Assembly (NCBI RefSeq): GCF_023023025.1
Contig: NZ_CP095481.1
Location: forward strand, 2,666,001 to 2,730,000
Source of the DNA: Amycolatopsis sp. WQ 127309
GTDB lineage: Bacteria > Actinomycetota > Actinomycetes > Mycobacteriales > Pseudonocardiaceae
Direction of reading: 5' to 3'
Length of the DNA stretch: 64,000 bases
Made by a program: the position numbers and the translations under genes
In this document: positions 1 through 9,883 of the stretch, piece by piece
Layout of the letters: each line of letters begins with the position of its first letter
How positions within the stretch are numbered: position 1 is the stretch's first letter
Notes under the pieces: model-generated
Databases searched by the model: none
What the model was told of the DNA's origin: nothing
What the model saw: the letters and a program-made list of their open reading frames with translations, nothing else

Positions 1-1281
1 CGGCTCGGCGTGCCCGGCCTGCCCGCCGCGTGGGTGGCGGCGCTGCCCGACCTCGGGCTGCTCGACGACGTCGCGAGCGACGTCTTCTGGTACTTCAACC
101 GCAACGGCCTCCAGACGGAGACGGCCGAGCACGCGCGGTGGGAGCGCCGGTACCCGAGCGGCCGGTTCGCCCCGAAACCCCCGCCGGCCGCGGCGGGACC
201 GGACCTGCGCGCACGGCTGCGCGGCAGCCTGCTGGCCGGCGCGATCGGCGACGCACTCGGCGCGAAGACGGAGTTCGACTCGATCGACCGGATCCGCGAG
301 ATCGCCGGGCCGGCCGGGATCACCGACTTCATCCCGGCGTACGGCGGCGTCGGCCGAATCACCGACGACACGCAGATGACGCTGTTCACGCTCGAAGCGC
401 TGATCCGCGCGCACGCCCAGCGGCGGCACACCGGCTCCGCCGACGTCGTGCACTCGCTGCAGCTGGCCTACCAGCGCTGGCTGCACACCCAGGGCGTCGC
501 GTGGGACCGGGCGCGCGGGCCGCGGTCCGACGTCGAGGCGCCGGACGGCTGGCTCGTCACGCACCAGGAGCTGTTCAGCCGCCGCGCGCCGGGGCTGACG
601 TGCTTCGGCGAGCTGGAGGCGTACGGCCGCTCCGGCGTCCGCGGCACCGTGGACCGGCCGGTGAACAACTCGAAGGGCTGCGGCGGGGTGATGCGCGCGG
701 CGCCGATCGCGCTCTGGTCGGACGACCTCGCCGAGGTGTTCCGGCTCGGCGCGGAGAGCGCGGCGCTGACCCACGGTCACCCGAGCGGGTACTTGTCGTC
801 GGGCTGCTTCGCGGTCATCGTGCACGAACTGCTGCACGGAAGGGCACTCCTCGACGCCGTCGCGACCGCGCGGGCCGAGCTGGTGAAGCACCCGGCGCAC
901 GAGGAGCAGAGCGCGGCGCTGGACGCCGCGCTGGCGTTGGCGGAGCAGGGGCCGCCGACGCCGGAGAAGGTGGAGTCGCTCGGGCAGGGCAACGTCGGTG
1001 AGACGGCGCTGTCGATGTCCGTCTACGTCGCGCTGACCACGACGGACGCCGACACGGCGCTGCTCGCGTCCGTCAACCACAGCGGGGACAGCGATTCGAC
1101 CGGTTCGGTCTGCGGCAACCTCGTCGGCGCGATGTACGGCGAGCAAGCACTGCGGCGGAGCTGGCTCGACCAGCTCGAGCTGCGCGATGTCATCGTCGAG
1201 CTGGCGGACGACGCGCTCACCGAGTTCGGCGCGGATGCGCCGGACGAAGACCGGTGGTTCGCTCGGTACCCGCTCGACTAG
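1..1281 (+). CDS. ADP-ribosylglycohydrolase family protein, 5' end probably outside the window
   Basis: Predicted hydrolase that removes ADP-ribose from proteins or small molecules, using a binuclear Mg2+ site. Counting from the in-frame GTG at 10, the ADP-ribosylglycohydrolase fold starts near residue 68 (GSLLAGAIGDALGAK). Metal-site motifs are visible: TDDTQ near 118 and the closing GDSDSTGS near 359; NNSKGCGGVMRAAP and THGHPSGY lie between. The frame is open to base 1 and the first 60 residues are not part of the hydrolase fold, so the protein may begin upstream with another domain. The GTG at 10 is only a fallback start. The next gene, 36 bp downstream on the same strand, carries a TNT-like domain, so both may concern NAD or ADP-ribose chemistry (inference). 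Confidence 0.85.
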   Translation, partial: RLGVPGLPAAWVAALPDLGLLDDVASDVFWYFNRNGLQTETAEHARWERRYPSGRFAPKPPPAAAGPDLRARLRGSLLAGAIGDALGAKTEFDSIDRIREIAGPAGITDFIPAYGGVGRITDDTQMTLFTLEALIRAHAQRRHTGSADVVHSLQLAYQRWLHTQGVAWDRARGPRSDVEAPDGWLVTHQELFSRRAPGLTCFGELEAYGRSGVRGTVDRPVNNSKGCGGVMRAAPIALWSDDLAEVFRLGAESAALTHGHPSGYLSSGCFAVIVHELLHGRALLDAVATARAELVKHPAHEEQSAALDAALALAEQGPPTPEKVESLGQGNVGETALSMSVYVALTTTDADTALLASVNHSGDSDSTGSVCGNLVGAMYGEQALRRSWLDQLELRDVIVELADDALTEFGADAPDEDRWFARYPLD

Positions 1282-1317
1282 GTTTCCGGTGTCACTGGGG
1301 TCAGGGGAGGACGAAAC

Positions 1318-3225
1318 GTGCGTTACCGGGTCGAGGTCGCCGAACGCCCGGACGGCCTGTACGCCGCGTGGGGTGAGGGGACCTTCCGCGCGCAACGCTC
1401 CACCACGGACGGCACGGTGCTGCTGTCCGTGCTGCCGGACGACGAAGCACCCGACGGCTTCGACAAGGAGCAGGACGGCCGTCCGGCGCGGGTGGTGCCG
1501 GCGAGCGAGGTGCCGTCGACGTTCACGCTGCGCACCTTCTGCGAGTACGACGACGAGGTCTTCGAGGTCGCTCCGGGCGAGCGGCCCGAGCTGACGCTGC
1601 GCTGGGTCCGCGACGACGCCGCGCGCGCGGCCCAGCTGGGCTTGACCGACTTCTCGGTGACCGTGCCGGCGAAGCGCGTCCAGTCGATCTGGCAGGCGCG
1701 GCAGGACTTCACCGAAGCGCCGGACGCGCGCCCGAAGCCGGGCGACGGCGACCAGAACGCGCTGCTGCGGGCCATCGGGCGGACGCTGCTGCACACGGTG
1801 CCGGGCGGCTGGGCGCGTGTCGGCGCGCAGTTCCGGCAGGTCGGCGACTACGCCGAGATCGAGCTGCGCGCGGTCGGCGACGAGGACGGCCCGGTTTCGG
1901 TCTCGCTGCCCGCCGTCCCGCGGCTCGGCGGGCTCTTCGCGCGGCTGCGCGCGTCGATGTACCAGCCCGAGTCCGGGACGTGGTTCCAGGGGACGTTCAC
2001 GCTGGACTCGGCCTCGCAGTTCGACTTCGACTTCGACGCCGACCGCGAGCCGGAGTGGCGGGTCCCGCCGAACGACGGCGGCCGGCCGTCGACCGCGGCC
2101 TACGAGCTGGAGCTGGCGACGTTCCCGCGGTCGGCGAAGCACCTGCCGTCGTGGCTCACCGCGCGCGCCGGGCTCCCGCTCGACCTGACCTTCCGGCTCG
2201 CCAGGGCGGCCGACTCGCACGCCGAGGGCGAACGCCCGGTCGTCAACCGGCCGCCGGTGCCGCCGGACCAGGTCCGCGGGGTGCTCGACTACCTGTTCCG
2301 GGCGCCGGTCGCGCTGCACCGGCCGACGCCGCTGCCGGACATCTTCGGGGTGCCGGGCGCGAAGCCGGAGGTGCCGAACGCGTTCCACACCGACGGCACC
2401 TGGATCTGGCCCGCCGCCGTGCCGCACTACCTGCGCAAGTACGGGGTGCCGCCGGAGCCGGAGCTGGTCGAGCACGTCCGGGCGGCCGGGTTCCGGCCGC
2501 CGTTCGTCGGCGAGCTCGTCCGGGCGACGGCGGAGGCGGAGGTCGCCGGGCACCCGCGGCCGCCGCAGACGGCCGCCGACCTGCCCGACGACCGCGCGCT
2601 GACCCGCGTCGCCCAGGGCGAGCAGGTGCGGAACCTGAAGGGCGCCGAGACACTGGAGCTGCTCCAGCAGCGGCTCGCCGAGCACGGCGTGCCGGCCGCG
2701 ACCTACCGGATCGGCGCGAACGAGGTGCCGGCCGAGGGCGTCTGGACGCTCCGGCGGGCCGAGAACGGCTGGGAGGTCTCCCGGCCGCCCGCCGACGAGC
2801 CGGTGGCGTTCACCTCGCTCGGTGACGCGGCCCGGTTCCTGCTCGGCGTGCTGCTGATGCTGCCGGCGCGCCCGGCCGAGGAGTCCGACCAGCCCGCCGA
2901 CTGGCCGATCCTGCCGATGCGCGGCGAACCGCCGTTGAACTTCTACCGCGGCAAGCGCCTGATCGTCCTGCCGCCGGGCACGCAGGTCGTCCGGTTCGGC
3001 AACGAGACCGGCAACCTGGTGCACGCCGACGCGACGCGGTTCGTCGAGACGTCGCTGGCGTTCGAGCGCGAGCGGGAGAAGCGGCAGTACCGGGTGCTGC
3101 GGTCCACCCGGGTGCTGACCGGCGTCACCGCGCCGTGGAGCGGGATGCCGGGCGGTGCGGTCGCGTACCTGCTGCCGCGGCCGATCGCCCAGCACCTCGA
3201 GACGGGCTCCCTGAGCCGGGTGTGA
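1318..3225 (+). CDS. TNT-domain protein (tuberculosis necrotizing toxin-like fold at the C-terminus)
   Basis: A 635-residue protein without signal peptide. The last ~100 residues resemble the TNT domain (NAD+ glycohydrolase toxins): LPPGTQVVRFGNETGN, then a TRF..TSLAFERE segment, RQYRVL, and TAPWSGMPGGAVAYLLP. Classical TNT proteins end with a GGGTQY-type motif whose Gln is important for catalysis; here the matching stretch is GGAVAY, so the Gln seems to be replaced. An inactive or divergent enzyme is possible. The first ~430 residues are not recognised; a segment with FHTDGTWIWP near 360 resembles N-terminal parts of other TNT-associated proteins. GTG start with AGGGGAGGA 5 nt upstream. It follows the ADP-ribosylglycohydrolase gene by 36 bp. 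The domain assignment is by eye. Confidence 0.7.
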   Translation: MRYRVEVAERPDGLYAAWGEGTFRAQRSTTDGTVLLSVLPDDEAPDGFDKEQDGRPARVVPASEVPSTFTLRTFCEYDDEVFEVAPGERPELTLRWVRDDAARAAQLGLTDFSVTVPAKRVQSIWQARQDFTEAPDARPKPGDGDQNALLRAIGRTLLHTVPGGWARVGAQFRQVGDYAEIELRAVGDEDGPVSVSLPAVPRLGGLFARLRASMYQPESGTWFQGTFTLDSASQFDFDFDADREPEWRVPPNDGGRPSTAAYELELATFPRSAKHLPSWLTARAGLPLDLTFRLARAADSHAEGERPVVNRPPVPPDQVRGVLDYLFRAPVALHRPTPLPDIFGVPGAKPEVPNAFHTDGTWIWPAAVPHYLRKYGVPPEPELVEHVRAAGFRPPFVGELVRATAEAEVAGHPRPPQTAADLPDDRALTRVAQGEQVRNLKGAETLELLQQRLAEHGVPAATYRIGANEVPAEGVWTLRRAENGWEVSRPPADEPVAFTSLGDAARFLLGVLLMLPARPAEESDQPADWPILPMRGEPPLNFYRGKRLIVLPPGTQVVRFGNETGNLVHADATRFVETSLAFEREREKRQYRVLRSTRVLTGVTAPWSGMPGGAVAYLLPRPIAQHLETGSLSRV

Positions 3226-3239
3226 TCAGCAGCGTTTGA

Positions 3240-4091
3240 TCAGGAAGCCGTGATCAGGACGGCGGGCGACCACCAGTAGTCGGCGAGCGGTTCGACGCCG
3301 ACGTCGGTGAAGCCCGCCGTCTTCAGCTGCTCGACCCAGGCCGCGGCCGGGTGCTCCCAGTTCGTCCGCTCCGGCCCGGCGACCAGGCCGAGCAGCACCG
3401 GCAGCAGGAAACCCTGCGCGACGAGCGAAGCGTCTTCGCCGTACTCCGCGACGCCACGCTCGTAGCGCTCGACGAGCGAGCGCAGGTGCTCCGGCGATCC
3501 TTCGGTGAACTCCGGGACGTCGAACTCGGCGAGCACGAGCGTCCCGGCGCGCAGCTGGATCGCGCGGAGCACCTCCGCGCGCTGCTCCGGCTCGATGGAC
3601 TGCAGCGCGAACGTCGACTGGACGAAGTCCCAGCCGAGGTCGTCGCGGGCCAGGAACTCCTGCGCGGTCGACTGCCAGCACTGGGCCGCGGGCACCCGTT
3701 CGTGGACGCCTTCGAGCAGCGCGGCCGACGGCTCGACCAGGTCGATCCGGCTCGGCACGTGCGTCGCCTGCTCCAGCGCGGGCACGACGGCCAGGCCGTC
3801 ACCACAGCCGAGGTCGAGCAGCGACTCCGGCTTCCCGGTGTCGTAGCGGGCCGCGAGCGCGGCGCTCAGCGCCCGGTAGAGGCCCACGTTGCCGCCGCCG
3901 CGGATGAACGCCGTGAACGCGCTCGGCGCGTCGTACACCGGCGCGGAGCCGTCGCCGGCGAGGTGGGTCCGCAGCTCGTCGGCCAGTGAGGAGCCGTCGC
4001 GGCCGGCTTGGCCGGCGAGGTCGGTGGCCCGCTCGCGGTCACCGGCGCGGTAGGCGGCGAGGGCGTCGGCGAGCAGCTCGATCGAGGTCAT
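3240..4091 (-). CDS. class I SAM-dependent methyltransferase
   Basis: Predicted 283-residue Rossmann-fold methyltransferase. The SAM-binding motif I is LLDLGCGDG at residues 91-99, followed by an acidic end of strand 2 (IDLVEPS) and a motif near 160 (WDFVQSTFALQSIEP). The N-terminal 50 residues look helical (AYRAGDRERATDLAG) and are not part of the fold. The substrate cannot be told. It lies 13 bp downstream of the histidine kinase gene on the same strand and is probably co-transcribed with it. Its stop is 14 bp from that of the convergent TNT-domain gene. No clear Shine-Dalgarno precedes the ATG. Confidence 0.8.
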   Translation of the reverse strand: MTSIELLADALAAYRAGDRERATDLAGQAGRDGSSLADELRTHLAGDGSAPVYDAPSAFTAFIRGGGNVGLYRALSAALAARYDTGKPESLLDLGCGDGLAVVPALEQATHVPSRIDLVEPSAALLEGVHERVPAAQCWQSTAQEFLARDDLGWDFVQSTFALQSIEPEQRAEVLRAIQLRAGTLVLAEFDVPEFTEGSPEHLRSLVERYERGVAEYGEDASLVAQGFLLPVLLGLVAGPERTNWEHPAAAWVEQLKTAGFTDVGVEPLADYWWSPAVLITAS

Positions 4092-4104
4092 GGTTCAGGA
4101 GATA

Positions 4105-5439
4105 TCAGAAGGGGACCCAGAGCGTCACCCGAGTGCCCCCGCCGGGGCTGGATTCCACCAAGGACGTCCCGCCGACCTCGGCCAGCCGCGCGGTGATCGA
4201 CTCGCTGATACCGAAGCCGGCTGGGCGGTCGGCCGGGCTGAAGCCGGTGCCGTGGTCGCGGGTGATGACCGCGATCCCGCCGTCGCGCGCCTCGACGCGC
4301 ACGACGACCCGGTCGGTGCCGGAGTGCTTCATCGTGTTCCGCAGGGCCTCGCGGACGGCGTCGCGGATGGCGATCTGCCGGACCTCCGACAGCGTGTCGT
4401 CGTCCAGCTCGGCCACCACGAGCTGGGCGCGCAGCCCGTCGCGCGCCATCTCGGCGGCCAGCGTGGCGAGCTTCTCGCCGAGTGGCCGCGCGCCGGCCTC
4501 GGCGCGTTCCGACGCCGCCGACTCGATCTCCTGGCGGATCTCCATCGCCTGCGCCCGGGCGAGCCGCTGGATCTCGACCAGCCGCTCCTGCGGGTTCGTG
4601 GTGCCGGACAGCGCCATCGCCTCGAGGGTCTGCAGCACGGTGTCGTGCAGCATCCGGTGCTGCTGGGCGCGCTCGGCGAGCCGGCCGTTGCGGGTGCCGT
4701 AGGCCAGCGCCAGCCGGGTGCCGAGCCCGGTGAGCACCAGCCCGGCGGTGGCCAGGAACATCAGCGCGAGCAGCGCGGAGTACGTCGAGAACGCGGCGTC
4801 GACGTGGAACTGGCCGGTGTTGAGCCAGTTGGCCAGCATCCGCAGCGGGAAGCTGATCAGCGCGAAGACCAGGCCGGCCGGGACGCCGAGGGCGAGCGTC
4901 AGCAGCCCGGCCTCGCCGAAGAGGTGGACGCTGCTGACCGCGAGCGCGTCGAAGTACGCCTCCCGCGGCACGGTCAGCGCGAGGACCAGCGGCGAAAGCA
5001 CGGTGAACGCGATGTCGACGGCGAGCAGCTTGCCCGCGTCGCGGCCGTGGAAGGGCGCCGAGCGGAGCATCCAGCGGAAGCCGACGACGTTCAGCACGAC
5101 CGAGAGCAGCGTGAACACACCGACCGGCAGCAACCCGGTCGTCCCGTGCTCGATGACGTGGACGCCGAACTGGCCCGGCACGGCGAGCAGCCGGTACGCG
5201 AGCGGGATGAGCACGACGTACCGGGTGGCGCGCAGCAGCAGGCCGTCGCGCTGGGCCGGGTCGATCGGCCCGGCCATCTTCGAGATCCGCTTCAGCGCGT
5301 GGATCGGGGTCGGGTCGCCGATCTCCTCCGACAGCTCGCTGGTGGCCGTCGCGATGGCCGGCGCGCCCTGCCGCAGGAGCGCCACGAAGAAGCTCCCGCC
5401 GCCCACCGCTTTCGGCGAGTCGGGCGCTTCAGTGGACAT
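4105..5439 (-). CDS. orphan membrane sensor histidine kinase (NarL-type HisKA_3)
   Basis: A 444-residue membrane kinase. Five to six hydrophobic segments fill the first ~240 residues. The dimerisation/phosphoacceptor helix carries HDTVLQTLEAM near residue 264, the HisKA_3 form of the H-box. The ATPase part shows an N-box (REALRNTMKHSGTD) and a G-box (DHGTGFSPADRPAGFGISES). The signal is unknown. I chose the ATG at 5439 (MSTEAPDS); a longer in-frame start at 5493 exists without better support. No response-regulator gene adjoins it: the downstream gene is a methyltransferase and the upstream one is cca. Confidence 0.85.
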   Translation of the reverse strand: MSTEAPDSPKAVGGGSFFVALLRQGAPAIATATSELSEEIGDPTPIHALKRISKMAGPIDPAQRDGLLLRATRYVVLIPLAYRLLAVPGQFGVHVIEHGTTGLLPVGVFTLLSVVLNVVGFRWMLRSAPFHGRDAGKLLAVDIAFTVLSPLVLALTVPREAYFDALAVSSVHLFGEAGLLTLALGVPAGLVFALISFPLRMLANWLNTGQFHVDAAFSTYSALLALMFLATAGLVLTGLGTRLALAYGTRNGRLAERAQQHRMLHDTVLQTLEAMALSGTTNPQERLVEIQRLARAQAMEIRQEIESAASERAEAGARPLGEKLATLAAEMARDGLRAQLVVAELDDDTLSEVRQIAIRDAVREALRNTMKHSGTDRVVVRVEARDGGIAVITRDHGTGFSPADRPAGFGISESITARLAEVGGTSLVESSPGGGTRVTLWVPF

Positions 5440-5540
5440 CGCGCAGACAACTCCCTGGTCACATCGGTGAGCCGAGGTCCGGAGTATCCCCAATCCGTGG
5501 CCGCGAGGTCCAGCGTTCCACGGAATTCATCGTGAATTGG

Positions 5541-6983
5541 TCAGGCGTTTCCGATTCCCTCTGCCTGCGCCCACTTCTTCAACTCCGCCACGGCGTCGTC
5601 GTGCTCCAGCGGTCCGCGGTCCAGCCGCAGCTCCTTGAGGAACTTCCACGCCTTGCCGACGTCCGGCCCCGGCCGGAGGCCGAGCAGTTCCATGATCTGC
5701 TCGCCGTTGAGGTCCGGCCGCACGCGGTCGAGGTCCTCCTTGGCCTTGAGCGCGGTGATCCGGGCCTCGAGGTCGTCGTAGGTCGCCTGCAGCGCGGCCG
5801 CCTTCTTGCGGTTGCGCGTGGTGCAGTCGGCGCGGACGAGCTTGTGCAGCCGGCTCAGCAGCGGGCCGGCGTCGGTGACGTACCGGCGGACCGCCGAGTC
5901 CGTCCACTCGCCCTTGCCGTAGCCGTGGAACCGCAGGTGGAGGAACACGAGCTGGGAGACGTCGTCGATGATCTCCTTGGAGAACTTCAGCGCCCGCAAA
6001 CGTTTGCGGGCCATCCGCGCGCCGACCACCTCGTGGTGGTGGAAGCTCACGCCGCCGCCGGCCTGGAACTCCCGCGTCGCCGGCTTGCCGACGTCGTGCA
6101 GCAGCGCCGCCAGCCGCAGGATCAGGTCCGGCTCCGACGTCGGTTCGTGCGAGGACTCCAGGTCGATCGCCTGGGCCAGCACGGTCAGCGAGTGCTGGTA
6201 GACGTCCTTGTGCTGGTGGTGCTCGTCGATCGCCAGCCGCATCCCGGGCACCTCGGGCAGCACCCGCTCGGCCAGCCCGGTGTCGACCAGCAGCTCCAGG
6301 CCCGGTTGCGGGTCGGCCGCCAGCAGCAACTTCGCCAGCTCGGCCTGCACCCGCTCGGCGGTGATCCGGTCGATCTCCTCGGCCATCGACGTCATCGCGT
6401 CGACCACCCGCGGCGCGGCGGTGAAGCCGAGCTGGGCGGCGAAGCGGGCGGCTCGCAGCATCCGCAGCGGGTCGTCGGCGAACGACTCCTGCGGCGTCGC
6501 GGGCGTGTCGAGCACCCGCTCGGCCAGCGCGTGCAGGCCGTCGTGCGGGTCGATGAACGTCTTGGCCGCCAGCTCGATGGCCATCGCGTTCACCGTGAAG
6601 TCACGGCGCAGGAGGTCGCCCTCGATGGTGTCGCCGAAGGTGACCTCGGGGTTGCGGCCGACGCGGTCGTAGGTGTCCGCGCGGAACGTCGTGATCTCGA
6701 GCTGCATGCCCTTCTTCGTCACGCCGACCGTGCCGAAGGCGATCCCGACGTCCCAGACGGCGTCGCCCCAGTCGCTGACGATCTTGAGCACGCGGTCCGG
6801 CCGCGCGTCCGTCGTGAAGTCGAGATCACCGGACCGCCGGTCGAGCAGCATGTCGCGCACGCTGCCGCCGACGAGGTACAGGCGGTGACCGGCCCTGGCG
6901 AACCTTTCCGCCAGCTCTTCCGCCAGGGGAGGGACCTGCATCCGCTCCACCACCGCGTTCTGCTTGGCGACCACGTCGTTCAC
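5541..6983 (-). CDS. cca: CCA tRNA nucleotidyltransferase (PcnB/Cca, HD-domain type)
   Basis: Adds or repairs the 3' CCA of tRNAs using CTP and ATP. The class II nucleotidyltransferase head is clear: LYLVGGSVRDMLLDRRSGD followed by LDFTTDARP, with the catalytic Asp pair in DLDF. An RNA-binding middle (VNAMAIE, DPLRMLRAARFAAQLGF) follows. A C-terminal HD domain (LLHDVGKPATREF, FHHHEVVGA) is typical of actinobacterial PcnB (Rv3907c). The GTG at 6983 (VNDVVAKQNAV) gives 480 residues, the usual length; an ATG at 7076 would add 31 unlikely residues and run into the divergent NUDIX promoter. It is divergently arranged with the NUDIX gene, the same order as in mycobacteria. Confidence 0.93.
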   Translation of the reverse strand: MNDVVAKQNAVVERMQVPPLAEELAERFARAGHRLYLVGGSVRDMLLDRRSGDLDFTTDARPDRVLKIVSDWGDAVWDVGIAFGTVGVTKKGMQLEITTFRADTYDRVGRNPEVTFGDTIEGDLLRRDFTVNAMAIELAAKTFIDPHDGLHALAERVLDTPATPQESFADDPLRMLRAARFAAQLGFTAAPRVVDAMTSMAEEIDRITAERVQAELAKLLLAADPQPGLELLVDTGLAERVLPEVPGMRLAIDEHHQHKDVYQHSLTVLAQAIDLESSHEPTSEPDLILRLAALLHDVGKPATREFQAGGGVSFHHHEVVGARMARKRLRALKFSKEIIDDVSQLVFLHLRFHGYGKGEWTDSAVRRYVTDAGPLLSRLHKLVRADCTTRNRKKAAALQATYDDLEARITALKAKEDLDRVRPDLNGEQIMELLGLRPGPDVGKAWKFLKELRLDRGPLEHDDAVAELKKWAQAEGIGNA

Positions 6984-7082
6984 GGAAAACCCACTACTTT
7001 CGGGTGCGATTACTACAGGCACCACCGGACAGGACACGGAGAGCCAGCCTACCGGGGCAACCGTTTGCTCTAGCATCGCAGC

Positions 7083-7625
7083 ATGTCTGGATCAGCCGGC
7101 CGCCCCGGCGCCTCGAAGCCGCGGAGGCGGCGGAGGCGGCAGCGCGGCAGGCGCCTGACCACGGTCGACGAGACGTCGGCCGGTGGCCTCGTGCTGGACG
7201 CGGCGCGCGAACAGGCGGCGCTGATCGGCCGGCTCGACCGGCACGGCAGACTGCTCTGGTCGCTGCCCAAGGGCCACATCGAGGACGGTGAGACAGTGGA
7301 ACAGACGGCCGTGCGCGAGGTGAAGGAGGAGACCGGCATCTCCGCGCGGGTCCTGCGGCCACTGGGGACCATCGACTACTGGTTCGTCGCCGAGAAGCGG
7401 CGGATCCACAAGACCGTGCACCACTTCCTGCTCGAAGCGCTCGGCGGTGAGCTGTCCGACGAAGACGTCGAGGTCACCGAGGTGGCCTGGGTCCCGCTGG
7501 CCGAGCTGGAGACCAAACTCGCGTATTCCGACGAGCGGAAGCTCGTCCGGAAAGCCAAGGAACTTTTAGCGCGCCCGGACGTCCACGGACGAGACGAGCA
7601 CGCCCCTGAGGGAGCCCCCGAGTGA
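7083..7625 (+). CDS. NUDIX hydrolase (Rv3908/MutT4-like)
   Basis: Hydrolyses nucleoside diphosphates linked to another moiety; the exact substrate is unknown. The Nudix box is complete at about residues 64-86: GHIEDGE, then REVKEETGI with the metal-binding Glu residues. The first 25 residues are very basic ([12 protein letters not shown]), which is unusual for a cytosolic NUDIX protein. It is divergent from cca and translationally coupled to the next gene through a GTGA overlap at 7622-7625. The position matches mutT4 in mycobacteria. The sequence TAGCAT at 7071-7076 could be a -10 element. Confidence 0.88.
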   Translation: MSGSAGRPGASKPRRRRRRQRGRRLTTVDETSAGGLVLDAAREQAALIGRLDRHGRLLWSLPKGHIEDGETVEQTAVREVKEETGISARVLRPLGTIDYWFVAEKRRIHKTVHHFLLEALGGELSDEDVEVTEVAWVPLAELETKLAYSDERKLVRKAKELLARPDVHGRDEHAPEGAPE

Positions 7626-9775
7626 AGCGGTTCGCCGCAGCCTTCCTTTCCGTCCTCTTCCTGGCCGTCCCCGCCCTGGCCGGCGCCACGGTGGCCCACG
7701 CGGAAGAGGGCGCCCGCCTGCGCGTGGAGCTCGACGAGCTCAACCCGCGGGTGATCACCGGCTCGACGACGACGCTGACCGTCGCCGGCAGCGTCACCAA
7801 CACCGGCGACCGCAAGGTCAACCGGCCGCAGGTGCGGCTGCAGGTCGGCGAGCGGCAGACGACCGAACGCGGGATCGGCGAGGTCCTGTCGGGCGCGGTC
7901 ATCAAGGACAGCCCGCTGACGGACTTCACCGCCGTCGCCGACGCGCTGGAGCCCGGGCAGACCGCGCCGCTGAACATCTCGGTGACCCTGACCGGCCAGC
8001 GCGCGGCGCAGTTCGGCAAGCCCGGCGTCTACCCGCTGCTGGTGAACGTCAACGGCACGCCCGAGTTCGGCGGCCCGGCCCGGCTGGGCGCGGTCAGCAT
8101 GCTGATGCCGGTGCTGGCCGGCCCGGGCAAGCAGACGACGCACGCGTCCGGCGCGCCGAGCATGACGCTGCTCTGGCCGCTGACCAGCAGCGTCCCGCAC
8201 GTCTACGCGGCGCCGCTCGGCGGCAGGCCGGTGCTGGCCGACGACCGCCTGGCCGACGAGATCGGGCCGGACGGCCGGCTGAACGCGCTGGTCACGGCCG
8301 CGCACACGGCCGTGCAGGGCGACTCGAACCTGGCCAAGTCGATGTGTTTCGCGCTCGACCCGGACCTGCTGGCGACCGTCGACGCGATGAGCCGCGGTTA
8401 CCAGGTGCACACCGACGCCGGGAACGTCGACGGCAAGGGCGCCGGGACCGCGCAGACGTGGCTGGCCGCGCTGCGCTCGCTGGCCGGCACCCGGTGCGTG
8501 GTGGCCCTGCCCTTCGCCGACGCCGACCTGAACGCCGTCTCGCGGATCCGCCCGGGCGACCCCGCGCTGGTCACCAAGGCGGCTTCCGGCGCGGCCGTGA
8601 TCCAGCAGCTGACCGGCGCCACGCCGCAGACCGGCGTGCTCTGGCCGGACGGCACGCCGGGCGACGCCGTCCTCACCGCGCTGTCGCAGGCCGGGATCCG
8701 CACGGTGCTCACCGACGCGGGCAAGCTCGCGCCCGCCGCGGCCGGCGGCGGCGTCACCGTGCAGGGCAGCACCGTCCGCGCGCAGCCGACCGACTCGCTC
8801 ATCTCCTCGGCCATGACGGGCGTGCCGACCGTGCCGGACTCGGTCACCATGCCGGCCACCACCGAGGCGGCCGTCGCGAGCCAGAACGGCCTCGGCGCGC
8901 TCGCCTTCCGCGCCGGCCTCGGCCTGACCGCCGGGCAGCAGCGGCCGGACCACCTGCTGGTCGCGCCGCCGCGCCGCTGGGCCGCCCCGGCCGCCGAGCT
9001 CACCGCGTACCTGCAGCAGGTCGGCAACTACCTCGACGCCGGGCTCGTCACGGCGACCTCGCTCCCGACGCTGCTGGCCGCGGACCCGGAGGGCTCCGGC
9101 CCGGTCGGCGACGGCGGCCAGGACCCGGCCGCGGCGGCCGACCCCGCCCTCGTCTCGACGCTGTCGACCCTCGACGACAAGACGACCGGCCTGGCCGCCG
9201 CGATGCAGCTGGATCCCACCAAACGGGTGAAACCGGACGACGTCGTCGCGCCGGTCCGGCTGGCCGAGCTGCGGGGCGCGTCCACCGCGTGGCGGGGCCT
9301 GCCCGCCGACGCGGCGACGGCGAACGCGCGCGCCGACCTGGCCGCGATCAGCGAGCAGGTGTCCGTCTCGCAGCCGAAGCAGACGATCGCGCTGGCCTCG
9401 GGCAACTCGCCGCTGCCGGTGTACGTCAGCAACGACCTGCCGGTCGGGATCAACGCCCGGTTCGTCCTGACCAACAACACCGGCCTGCGCTCCGACGACG
9501 CCAAGGCCTGGTTCTTCCCGGCGGGCGGCGGCAAGAACTACTTCCTCCCCGTCGAGGCGCTGCGGGCCGGCCGGTTCAGCGTGGATGTGTCGTTGCGCAC
9601 CCCCACGGATACCCCGCTCGGGTCATCCGCGCGGTTCGAACTGACGTCCACGGAGTACGGCGCGATCACCATCATCGCGACCGTCGCCGCAGGTGCGGCC
9701 CTGCTTCTGCTCGCCTCCCGGCGCATCTACCGGCGGGTGAAGGACGCGAAGGCCGGCCGGGACGCAGTGGACTGA
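7622..9775 (+). CDS. exported DUF6049-type membrane protein (Rv3909-like)
   Basis: A 717-residue envelope protein of unknown function found next to murJ across Actinobacteria. It has a cleavable signal peptide ([20 protein letters not shown], AxA site near residue 28), a long extracytoplasmic body that begins with a beta-rich domain ([14 protein letters not shown]), and a single C-terminal TM helix ([20 protein letters not shown]) followed by a short basic cytoplasmic tail. This type I topology and the conserved place between NUDIX and murJ suggest a role in wall assembly, which is inference. The GTG start overlaps the NUDIX stop by four bases. Confidence 0.82.
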   Translation: MKRFAAAFLSVLFLAVPALAGATVAHAEEGARLRVELDELNPRVITGSTTTLTVAGSVTNTGDRKVNRPQVRLQVGERQTTERGIGEVLSGAVIKDSPLTDFTAVADALEPGQTAPLNISVTLTGQRAAQFGKPGVYPLLVNVNGTPEFGGPARLGAVSMLMPVLAGPGKQTTHASGAPSMTLLWPLTSSVPHVYAAPLGGRPVLADDRLADEIGPDGRLNALVTAAHTAVQGDSNLAKSMCFALDPDLLATVDAMSRGYQVHTDAGNVDGKGAGTAQTWLAALRSLAGTRCVVALPFADADLNAVSRIRPGDPALVTKAASGAAVIQQLTGATPQTGVLWPDGTPGDAVLTALSQAGIRTVLTDAGKLAPAAAGGGVTVQGSTVRAQPTDSLISSAMTGVPTVPDSVTMPATTEAAVASQNGLGALAFRAGLGLTAGQQRPDHLLVAPPRRWAAPAAELTAYLQQVGNYLDAGLVTATSLPTLLAADPEGSGPVGDGGQDPAAAADPALVSTLSTLDDKTTGLAAAMQLDPTKRVKPDDVVAPVRLAELRGASTAWRGLPADAATANARADLAAISEQVSVSQPKQTIALASGNSPLPVYVSNDLPVGINARFVLTNNTGLRSDDAKAWFFPAGGGKNYFLPVEALRAGRFSVDVSLRTPTDTPLGSSARFELTSTEYGAITIIATVAAGAALLLLASRRIYRRVKDAKAGRDAVD

Positions 9776-9883
9776 TCTCTCGGCCTTCGAGTGTTCCGGG
9801 CGGTTCCCGATTACCCTGGGTCCGCACGTGCGCGGCGAACGGGCCGCGGCACCGGGGACCGAGCACTGAGGATTGGGCACGCG

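Noticed and set aside
9791..9883. Extending murJ to the GTG at 9791
   Set aside because: There is no Shine-Dalgarno before 9791, the added residues look like leader DNA, and TGAGGA precedes the TTG at 9884.
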